Assembly (NCBI GenBank): GCA_040007395.1
Contig: JBDTVG010000107.1
Coordinates: 1 to 64,000, forward strand
Direction of reading: 5' to 3'
DNA from: DATGFK01 sp040007395
GTDB lineage: Bacteria > Chloroflexota > Anaerolineae > Aggregatilineales > UBA2796
Length of the DNA: 64,000 nucleotides
In this document: piece after piece, positions 17,955 through 24,681 of the stretch
Numbering within the stretch: the first letter of the stretch is position 1
Layout of the letters: every line of letters starts with the position of its first letter
Position numbers and translations under genes: made by a program
Notes under the pieces: generated by a model
Database searches by the model: none
The model's input: the letters and a program-made list of their open reading frames with translations, nothing else
What the model was told of the DNA's origin: nothing

Positions 17955-17982
17955 GGAGGGATCGGGTCTGCCCGATCCCTCC
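17955..17982. repeat. REP-like palindrome P2
   Basis: GGAGGGATCGGG and CCCGATCCCTCC form a perfect 12-bp stem with a TCTG loop shortly after the rotamase stop. There is no T-run; it may still act as a weak terminator. Its build resembles the palindromes at 8692 and 33831. The rest of 17983-18179 is plain AT-rich spacer. Confidence 0.55.
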
Positions 17983-18179
17983 ACTCAAGCTGTATCTTGT
18001 AGAAGCAAGGTCTACCTCGCCCGCTGATATTATTAAAAACCTAGCCTTGAACGCGGATAGACGCTTTTTATGAGAAATAATCAGCCAACGTCAATCGCAA
18101 TCCACTGAATTTGTCCCTCAGTAAACCTGAAATTGAGGTAGAAAACCTCTAAAATGGCTTGTTTAGCGGATATTCGTAC

Positions 18180-18209
18180 TTGACTACTGTGCCAGTAGGT
18201 GCATACTAT
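18180..18209 (+). promoter_or_regulatory. Promoter of the HU gene
   Basis: TTGACT (18180-18185) and TACTAT (18204-18209) with an 18-base spacer, matching 5/6 and 4/6 of consensus, 44 bases before the HU start codon. Confidence 0.55.
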
Positions 18210-18252
18210 TGTGTACTAGGCTCGTTACTCTGTCTTTCTAAGGAGCTATCTC

Positions 18253-18555
18253 ATGCAGAAGTCTGAACTGATTGCCCAAGTCGCCAAGGATTCGAACGTT
18301 TCACAGACACAGGCTGCCACGGTCATCAACAATATGCTCAAAGCAATTGTAGATGAACTCAAGAAGGGTGAAAAAGTCACTCTAACGGGGTTCGGCACGT
18401 TTGAGGTTCGTGCAACGGCTGCGCGGACGGGGACAAACCCACGTACCAAGGAGAAGATTCAGATTGCGGCAGGCAAAAGAGCTACGTTCAGTGCAGGTAC
18501 TTTGCTTCGCGATGCAGTGAGCATCAAAGCTAAGGCTAAGGCTAAGAAGAAGTAG
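18253..18555 (+). CDS. HU-family histone-like DNA-binding protein
   Basis: A 100-residue HU protein. The dimerisation helices (MQKSELIAQVAKDSNVSQTQ) and the beta-arm region (GFGTFEVRATAARTGTNPRT, where the proline at the arm tip intercalates into DNA) are intact, followed by the KRATFSAG element. The C-terminal KAKAKAKKK tail is a lysine/alanine-rich extension beyond the 90-residue core, which would strengthen nonspecific DNA binding. It has its own promoter and terminator. AAGGAG lies upstream of ATG 18253. Confidence 0.95.
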   Translation: MQKSELIAQVAKDSNVSQTQAATVINNMLKAIVDELKKGEKVTLTGFGTFEVRATAARTGTNPRTKEKIQIAAGKRATFSAGTLLRDAVSIKAKAKAKKK

Positions 18556-18583
18556 ACCTGCCAGAGTGGTCCGCACTAGCAAT

Positions 18584-18618
18584 TAACGGCGGTTTTTCGA
18601 AACCGCCGTTATATTTTA
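18584..18618 (+). terminator. Terminator of the HU gene
   Basis: TAACGGCGGTTT (18584-18595) and AAACCGCCGTTA (18600-18611) form a 12-bp stem with a tight TTCG loop, followed by TATTTTA. Confidence 0.9.
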
Positions 18619-18658
18619 TCGGGGTTGGTTTGCCTCAAAGATTGTTAAAAAGGTAACG

Positions 18659-19942
18659 ATGGCGCTCCATTTCCTTTCCCGTTTTCGACGCAACCGTGCT
18701 GCAAGCAATCTGAGCACCACAGAGCGAAACATCCGTTATCTTTATATTGAAATTACTTTCGCCTCGATCCTCGGTGCAATTATCACCTTTAACTCAGCTT
18801 TTGCCGTCCACCTCGGCGCAACCCCCACCCAGAACGCCCTACTTTTTTCAGCCCCGGCTTTACTCTCCGCTTTAGGGAGTATTCCGGCAGCCCGTTTTAT
18901 GGCACACCGCCGCAAGCGTAGACTGTGGTTGTTCGGCAGTTTGTTTCTGCTGCGGGCGGGTTATCTTGTGGTTGCCCTCATGCCACTCCTGTTTCCGTTT
19001 AACACGGCTTGGTTCCTCGTTCTGTGGATTATTGCGCTAAACCTGCCGACGATCTTTTTCACGAACGGCTGGACAGTCCTGTTAGGCGAGATTATCCCCG
19101 AAGATCGCCGTGCGTTTGTCATCTCGCGCCGCCAGATTCTCTGGTCAGTCGGGGTGGTCATTGTGTCGTGGTTAGCGGGTCAATGGCTGGATAAAGTCAA
19201 ATTTCCAACCAATTATGAAATCATGTATGCCTTTGGTTTTGTAACGGTGCTCGGCAGTCAATATAATCTCAACCGTCTGACGTTTTCCGAAGCCCAACGG
19301 CAAAGCATTTCAAAAAGCACCTCGAAAGATGTCACAAGCGATCTGATCGTCCCTGACGAACCTGTCAAGATGCGTGCGCCTATTGCCCGGTTGGTCTTCA
19401 ATACGCTGGTCTACCAGCTTGGGCTTTCGCTGCCTGCGGCCTTGTTCAATGTCTACTATATCGAATCTTTGCATACCAGCGACGGTTGGATTGGGCTGAA
19501 CAGTGCTGCTGCCAGTGCGGGGGTAGTGGCTGGCTATTTCCTATGGGAGCGATTCCTGCGAAAGCGTAGTTATGGTTGGGTGCAGCGTCGTGCCAGCCTG
19601 TTCACTTGGATCTTCCCCTGCACCCTAGCAATTTTCACTGACTTGAATGTCATCATGTTAGCGAACTTTAGCGTCAATGTGCTGCACTCCGGTGTCGATC
19701 TATCGAACTTCAACGTGCTGCTCGATATTGCGGAACCGCATGAACGCGGCGCGTATATTAGTTGGTATAATGCCGCGCTCAATGCCAGTACATTTGTCGC
19801 GCCACTGTTGGGCGCGTGGCTAGCGGGTTATCTAGGAATTCCAGTCACTCTATTGATCTCTGGCGTGCTGCGCTTGGTGGGCGCATCGTGTTTCAATGTG
19901 CTTCGTATCGACGATCCAGCAATAACCACCATGAGGACATAG
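18659..19942 (+). CDS. MFS-type transporter
   Basis: A 427-residue integral membrane protein with about 11-12 hydrophobic helices in two halves joined by a hydrophilic loop (about 215-240, SEAQRQSISKSTSKDVTSD). The loop between helices 2 and 3 (RFMAHRRKRR) resembles MFS motif A. Substrate cannot be deduced; no pathway genes sit with it. The gene ends one base before the TTG start of the following GT-C-like gene, so the two are probably translated from one mRNA. A drug or sugar exporter is possible but unsupported. Confidence 0.8.
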   Translation: MALHFLSRFRRNRAASNLSTTERNIRYLYIEITFASILGAIITFNSAFAVHLGATPTQNALLFSAPALLSALGSIPAARFMAHRRKRRLWLFGSLFLLRAGYLVVALMPLLFPFNTAWFLVLWIIALNLPTIFFTNGWTVLLGEIIPEDRRAFVISRRQILWSVGVVIVSWLAGQWLDKVKFPTNYEIMYAFGFVTVLGSQYNLNRLTFSEAQRQSISKSTSKDVTSDLIVPDEPVKMRAPIARLVFNTLVYQLGLSLPAALFNVYYIESLHTSDGWIGLNSAAASAGVVAGYFLWERFLRKRSYGWVQRRASLFTWIFPCTLAIFTDLNVIMLANFSVNVLHSGVDLSNFNVLLDIAEPHERGAYISWYNAALNASTFVAPLLGAWLAGYLGIPVTLLISGVLRLVGASCFNVLRIDDPAITTMRT

Positions 19943-19943
19943 C

Positions 19944-21296
19944 TTGCGGCGACTCTCTCTCTCCAACTCTCTCCGAATTTCTCTGGTATTGCTCATAGCA
20001 ATCCTATTTGGCTATCTGGTGATCGCGATCTTGTTTGCGGTCAAAACTCCGGCGTGGCAGGTTCCTGACGAACCCGCCCACTACAATTATGTGCGTCAAG
20101 TCGCCGCTAATGGGTGCTGTCCAGTGTTGCAATCCGGCGACTGGGATAATGATTATCTCAACCGGATCAAAGCGGCTAAGTTCAGCCCGCAGTCCATCGG
20201 GGATCGGCTCAACACGATCCGCTATGAAGATCACCAGCCGCCACTGTATTATCTGTTAGCCGCCCCCGTCTATGCTGCCAGCAGCGGTAATCTTATCACG
20301 CTGCGGCTGCTCTCGGTGCTGCTTGGCGCAGGAGTCGTGATTTTGGCGTGGGCAGTTGTACAAACTGTTTTTCCGGCGCAAGCGTGGCTAGCATTGGCGA
20401 CAGCAGCCTTTGTAGCCTTTTTGCCGCAGCACGTCGCGATGATGGCAGGGGTCGAAAACGACAGCCTAACCGAACTTATCGTGGGCATCATTTTGCTGGC
20501 CTGTGCCGTGTATGTCGGCAACAGCCAGCGCAAAGTTCACCCACTGCTTCTCGGCTTATTGTTAGGCGTAGCTTTCTGGACAAAGCTCACCGTTATGCTG
20601 CCCATGCTGCCCGTCGTCGGGATCGCGATTCTGCTTCGCGCACGACGCGATCAGTGGTCATTGTTACGGCTAGGTCGCGAGATAGCATGGGTTGGCGTTC
20701 CAGCGATTCTGATTGGCCTGCCCTTCTGGATACGCAATCTCAATACCTACGGGGGCCTCGATTTTCTGGCGCAAGCGGCTCATGATCGCATCGTCGTAGG
20801 CCAAATTCGCACCGATGAATATATTGCCGCCCATAGCCTAAGCGGCTGGATTAGCGACGCGCTGGTGACAACATTTCATAGCTTCTGGGGTCAGTTTGGC
20901 TGGATGTCTACGCCGCTGCCAACCACATTCTATACCGCTTTGCTGGTATTCAGTCTATTCGTGATCGTTGGCGCAGTGCTAGCCTTCCGCCGCTGGCGAC
21001 AATCGCTTACTCCGCCCCAATGGGACATGCTGATCTTGTTCGGCGTAACCATTCTCGCCGCCATTGTGATGATCGTTGGCTACAACTTGAAGTTCGTCCA
21101 ATTTCAGGGTCGCTATATCTACCCGGCGCTAATCCCGATTGCGTTCTTTGTGTCAGTAGGGTTAACAGGCTGGACAACGCTGTTTACAGGCCGCACCGCC
21201 ACTATCACCCGCTGGGCGATTGTCGGCGCAGTGTGCCTGTTCGCAATATTAGATGTCTACGTATTATTCAGAATCATTATCCCTTCCCTTGCCTGA
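19944..21296 (+). CDS. GT-C-fold (GT39/DUF2142-like) membrane glycosyltransferase
   Basis: A 450-residue polytopic protein, about 11 membrane helices. The first external loop carries DEPAHYNYV (about residues 40-48), placing acidic residues where GT-C enzymes bind metal and polyprenyl-phosphate sugar, and a later EDHQPPLYYLL motif (about 94-104) typical of the GT39/ArnT-like group. It probably transfers a sugar from a lipid carrier at the outer face of the membrane. It lacks the C-terminal beta domain seen in the larger paralogues here. TTG 19944 with GAGG upstream is used; it starts immediately after the MFS gene. Its stop codon lies inside a 22-bp direct repeat. Confidence 0.75.
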   Translation: MRRLSLSNSLRISLVLLIAILFGYLVIAILFAVKTPAWQVPDEPAHYNYVRQVAANGCCPVLQSGDWDNDYLNRIKAAKFSPQSIGDRLNTIRYEDHQPPLYYLLAAPVYAASSGNLITLRLLSVLLGAGVVILAWAVVQTVFPAQAWLALATAAFVAFLPQHVAMMAGVENDSLTELIVGIILLACAVYVGNSQRKVHPLLLGLLLGVAFWTKLTVMLPMLPVVGIAILLRARRDQWSLLRLGREIAWVGVPAILIGLPFWIRNLNTYGGLDFLAQAAHDRIVVGQIRTDEYIAAHSLSGWISDALVTTFHSFWGQFGWMSTPLPTTFYTALLVFSLFVIVGAVLAFRRWRQSLTPPQWDMLILFGVTILAAIVMIVGYNLKFVQFQGRYIYPALIPIAFFVSVGLTGWTTLFTGRTATITRWAIVGAVCLFAILDVYVLFRIIIPSLA

Positions 21297-21299
21297 TTG
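21278..21299 (+). repeat. 22-bp direct repeat, left copy
   Basis: The 22 bases at 21278-21299 (starting TATCCCTTCCC, ending GCCTGATTG) are repeated exactly at 22025-22046. The left copy includes the stop codon of the GT-C gene. Confidence 0.8.
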
Positions 21300-21401
21300 A
21301 GTTTATGTGTCAGCAAGCGATAAACAAAGGCCATAGATACCAACACCACCTATATATTTGCAATTGATGGTGAGAAGATGAACTGTTAGGAGAGACTGTC
21401 T

Positions 21402-21965
21402 TTGCCTGTGCAAACCTTTGTCAATAACGTTAGTTTGGAACTCGTTATAGGTGATATTACCGACCTAGCGGTAGATGCGATTGTCAATGCGGCTAACAGC
21501 TATCTTGTTTTGGGCGCAGGGGTAGCTGGCGCGATTGACGAGAAAGGCGGCCCATCCATTCAGGCCGAATGCGAGGCGATAGGCCACTGTGATGTTGGCA
21601 GTGCCGTTATCACTAGTGGCGGGCAACTGCTGGCAAAATATGTGATCCATGCGGTTGGGCCATACCAAGGTGAAGGTGATGAGGACGCTAAATTGGCTGG
21701 AGCAACACTTGCCAGTTTGCAACTTGCACAGCAATATGGGCTGAAATCAATTGCTTTTCCTGCTATCTCAACTGGAATATTTAGATACCCACTAGATGAC
21801 TGTGCTCGCATCATGCTAAGAATGGCTATCGACTTTGCTGTGGAAAAGCCTACGCCTATCAAGCGGATAGTATTTTGCTTGTTCGATAAGCAAGCCTACC
21901 GTATTTTTAGCGAGACGCTTGCTAAACAGATAGGCAATCTAGGGGTTTCTCCAACATCTGAATGA
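21402..21965 (+). CDS. Macro-domain protein (ADP-ribose / O-acetyl-ADP-ribose processing)
   Basis: A 187-residue single macro domain. The ADP-ribose-binding elements are present: VDAIVNAANS (about 23-32), the GAGVAGAI glycine loop (about 36-43), GSAVITSGG (about 66-74), VIHAVGPY, and AFPAISTGIFRYP (about 125-137). Such proteins hydrolyse ADP-ribosyl esters on proteins or O-acetyl-ADP-ribose. Start TTG 21402 has TAGGAGAGA upstream. The gene is the only content of a segment bounded by 22-bp direct repeats (21278-21299 and 22025-22046), which suggests it arrived as a cassette between the GT-C gene and ilvD. No partner toxin is adjacent. Confidence 0.88.
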   Translation: MPVQTFVNNVSLELVIGDITDLAVDAIVNAANSYLVLGAGVAGAIDEKGGPSIQAECEAIGHCDVGSAVITSGGQLLAKYVIHAVGPYQGEGDEDAKLAGATLASLQLAQQYGLKSIAFPAISTGIFRYPLDDCARIMLRMAIDFAVEKPTPIKRIVFCLFDKQAYRIFSETLAKQIGNLGVSPTSE

Positions 21966-22024
21966 TTTCACCTAGCATTTTAGTTGTTCATAGATGCTAA
22001 ATTTGAGCAATCCAAGCGAAAGAA

Positions 22025-22046
22025 TATCCCTTCCCTTGCCTGATTG
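22025..22046 (+). repeat. 22-bp direct repeat, right copy
   Basis: Exact repeat of 21278-21299; the flanking bases differ on both sides. It lies about 50 bases before the ilvD start. Confidence 0.8.
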
Positions 22047-22094
22047 CGGTAAACTAGACCCGTTATCTACTCTAAAAATTACAAGGATTTGATC

Positions 22095-23786
22095 ATGACG
22101 AATGGAACGCAGGCGAAGGATCGCATGAACGCGAACAGCCGCACGCTTGTCGGTGGGCCGAACCGCACCGTTGCACGCTCGTATTTTAAAGCTATTGGCT
22201 TGACCGACGAAGATCTCTCCAAGCCGCTAATTGGTATTGCCAATACATGGACTGAGATCGGCCCGTGTAACTGGCATTTGCGCCGCCTTGCCGCCAAAGT
22301 ACGCGAAGGTATTAAGGCCGCTGGGGGTACGCCCCTCGAATTCAACACGATTAGCATTTCCGACGGCATCACCATGGGCACGGAAGGCATGAAAGCCTCG
22401 CTCATCAGCCGTGAGATGATCGCTGACAGCATCGAATTAGTGGGCAGAGCGAACTACTTCGACGGCATTATCGCGCTGTCTGGCTGCGACAAAACGATCC
22501 CCGGCACGATTATGGGGCTAATCCGCTTGAATATTCCGTCGATGATGTTGTATGGCGGCTCGATTGACGCAGGACACTTCCGGGGCAAAGATGTGACCGT
22601 GCAGGATATGTTCGAGGCTGTCGGCGCATTTGCGGCGGGCAAGATCACCGAACAAGATATGTACGAACTGGAAAATGTGGTGTGTCCCGGCCCCGGTGCG
22701 TGCGGCGGTCAGTTCACCGCCAACACGATGGCAACCGCTGTCGAGATCATGGGTATGTCGCCCATGGGCATGGCAGGTATCCCGGCAATGGACTCCCGCA
22801 AAGACGAAGTGTCCAGAGATGCTGGACAGATGATGCTGGATTTGCTGGCTCGCGACCTGCGCCCCAAGCAGATCATCACCCGCGAGTCGCTGGAAAACGC
22901 GATCCGTGCCGTCGCCGCCACCGGTGGATCAACCAATGGGGTGCTGCATATATTAGCTTTTGCCCGTGAAGCGAACATTCCCTTCACCATTGACGACATC
23001 GAAGCCATCAGTAAAGCTACGCCCCTCATTGCCGATATGAAACCGGGTGGGCGCTTCGCCGCAGTCGATATGCAGCGGGCAGGCGGGATTGTGCTGGTAG
23101 CGCAGCGGCTGGTCGAAGGCAAACTGGCGCACGGCGAATGCCTCACCGTCACCGGACACACTCTGGCTGAAGAAGCCGCCAAAGCGCAAGAGACTCCCGG
23201 TCAGCAAGTCATTCACACGCTGGATAAGCCCGTTAAGGCCACAGGCGGCTTGGTTATCCTCAAGGGGAATCTTGCACCGGACGGATCAGTCGTCAAGCTG
23301 TTTGGCTACGAACGCGAATATCATCGCGGCCCTGCCCGCATCTTCAACCGCGAAGAGGATGCGTTCAGCGCCGTCCAGAACAAAGAGATCAAACCCGGCG
23401 ACGTAGTGGTGATCCGCTATGAAGGGCCAGTTGGCGGGCCGGGGATGCGCGAAATGCTTGGTGTGACCGCTGCCATTCAGGGACAGGGCATCGGCGGCGA
23501 AGTCATGCTCATCACCGATGGGCGCTTCTCTGGCGCAACACGCGGCCTGATGATCGGGCATGTCACGCCCGAAGCGGCGGCTGGTGGCCCAATCGGCTTG
23601 ATCCAAGAAGGTGACATTATCGTGGTAGACATCTCCAAGCGCGAACTGAGTGTCGAGCTTTCCGATGAAGAACTCGCCAAGCGTCGCGCCGAGTGGCAAC
23701 CGCACGCAGCGAACTATACATCGGGGGTGATGGCAAAGTACGCCAAACTCGTACAACCCGCCTCCGAAGGGGCTATCACGCGCTAA
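22095..23786 (+). CDS. ilvD: Dihydroxy-acid dehydratase
   Basis: A 563-residue enzyme of branched-chain amino acid synthesis, converting 2,3-dihydroxy-isovalerate (and the methylvalerate) to the 2-oxo acid. The Fe-S cluster cysteines are at C58 (IGPCNWH), C131 (SGCDKTIPG) and C203 (GPGACGGQFTANTMA), and the GRFSGATRGLMIGHV and SVELSDEELAKRRAEW elements are intact. Length is normal. ATG 22095 is preferred over TTG 22089 since ACAAGGA lies seven bases upstream. No other ilv gene is adjacent; the gene stands alone between two accessory genes. Confidence 0.95.
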   Translation: MTNGTQAKDRMNANSRTLVGGPNRTVARSYFKAIGLTDEDLSKPLIGIANTWTEIGPCNWHLRRLAAKVREGIKAAGGTPLEFNTISISDGITMGTEGMKASLISREMIADSIELVGRANYFDGIIALSGCDKTIPGTIMGLIRLNIPSMMLYGGSIDAGHFRGKDVTVQDMFEAVGAFAAGKITEQDMYELENVVCPGPGACGGQFTANTMATAVEIMGMSPMGMAGIPAMDSRKDEVSRDAGQMMLDLLARDLRPKQIITRESLENAIRAVAATGGSTNGVLHILAFAREANIPFTIDDIEAISKATPLIADMKPGGRFAAVDMQRAGGIVLVAQRLVEGKLAHGECLTVTGHTLAEEAAKAQETPGQQVIHTLDKPVKATGGLVILKGNLAPDGSVVKLFGYEREYHRGPARIFNREEDAFSAVQNKEIKPGDVVVIRYEGPVGGPGMREMLGVTAAIQGQGIGGEVMLITDGRFSGATRGLMIGHVTPEAAAGGPIGLIQEGDIIVVDISKRELSVELSDEELAKRRAEWQPHAANYTSGVMAKYAKLVQPASEGAITR

Positions 23787-23849
23787 CCTAGCATTTGAAT
23801 TTGCCCTCACCTAAATCCCTCTGAGCGATGGACTTTCCAAAACGCCTCT

Positions 23850-23891
23850 TTTCTCCCCTCTCCTTTGGGAGAGGGGCTGGGGGTGAGAACG
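23850..23891 (+). repeat. Dispersed G-rich hairpin repeat, copy R2
   Basis: CTCCCCTCTCCTTTGGGAG then GAGGGGCTGGGGGTGAG: a short CTCCC/GGGAG stem followed by a G-rich tail. The tail is identical to those of R3 (24597-24640) and R4 (35081-35124). The copy lies at the 5' edge of the DUF4272 gene and may supply its ribosome site. Confidence 0.75.
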
Positions 23892-24554
23892 TATAATCTG
23901 GATAAAGCAAAAATGATGACGCTTGTTGAATGGGCCAAATCACTCGATATACCCGTAGAAGATATTCCACCAGCCTTAGAAGGACACTCTGAGGAAGAAG
24001 ATCCTGAATCTCCGCCGCGCTTCTCAGCGCGAGACATTGCCATTCGAGCCGTAATATTGCAGGGCGTGGTTGCAGTCGGTAGTAAGTTCGATCCAGAACT
24101 CATTATCGAATGGTTTCATGAGCAAGGAATTTGGCAAGCCGTTAGTCCCAAAGAAGCACAGTTTCTTCTTGCTCCGACACGCTCAGACAAGGAATGTAGT
24201 GATTTCCGCTGGCGGCAAGAGGCAGAATGGACACTGTTGTGGATGCTTGGAAAGGTTGAGACATTAGGGTTGCCCGATCATAAATGCGATCCTCAACGAA
24301 TGGTTAATGACATTATTCCAGAATTTGGCTCAGACATTGATGATTTTCTTGAATCGGCTGAGCGGCGAGACGAAAGTGTGTTATATGCCGAGGTTATACG
24401 TACTTACGACCTGTGGAACATTGTGGTGCGTAATCGCCGACAAAATCAGTTTGTGCCTGTCGAGTTGAATTTCGATGTACTTGCCGAGCGTATGTATGCC
24501 TTTGACTGGCTGGATGGCTGGGAATTATGGGATCATGTCCGTTGTGATATATAA
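23883..24554 (+). CDS. DUF4272-family protein
   Basis: Recognised as DUF4272 from SARDIAIRAVILQGVV (with GTG 23883, residues about 43-58), followed by IIEWFHEQGIWQAVSP, FRWRQEAEWTLLWMLGKVE and a C-terminal DVLAERMYAFDWL element. It is soluble, acidic and about 223 residues, with no known biochemical role for the family. The start is uncertain: GTG 23883 has GAGAGGGG six bases upstream, inside the dispersed repeat; ATG 23913 or 23916 would give about 212 residues with a weaker ribosome site. The gene lies between two copies of the G-rich repeat and separates ilvD from a large GT-C gene, suggesting a mobile accessory cassette. Confidence 0.8.
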   Translation: MRTYNLDKAKMMTLVEWAKSLDIPVEDIPPALEGHSEEEDPESPPRFSARDIAIRAVILQGVVAVGSKFDPELIIEWFHEQGIWQAVSPKEAQFLLAPTRSDKECSDFRWRQEAEWTLLWMLGKVETLGLPDHKCDPQRMVNDIIPEFGSDIDDFLESAERRDESVLYAEVIRTYDLWNIVVRNRRQNQFVPVELNFDVLAERMYAFDWLDGWELWDHVRCDI

Positions 24555-24596
24555 CGGTAGGCAGTCTCAGCAGTATTATTAGTTAATAAACAAGTG

Positions 24597-24640
24597 TTTG
24601 CTCCCCTCGCCCTGCGGGAGAGGGGCTGGGGGTGAGGGCA
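24597..24640 (+). repeat. Dispersed G-rich hairpin repeat, copy R3
   Basis: Forty-four bases identical to 35081-35124. Starts TTTGCTCCCCTCGCCCTGC and ends GGGGGTGAGGGCA. It contains the stem CTCCC/GGGAG. It directly follows the DUF4272 gene. Confidence 0.85.
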
Positions 24641-24681
24641 TGTTTTTGAAAAAACCCACCTCGCAATGGTGAGGTAAATCC

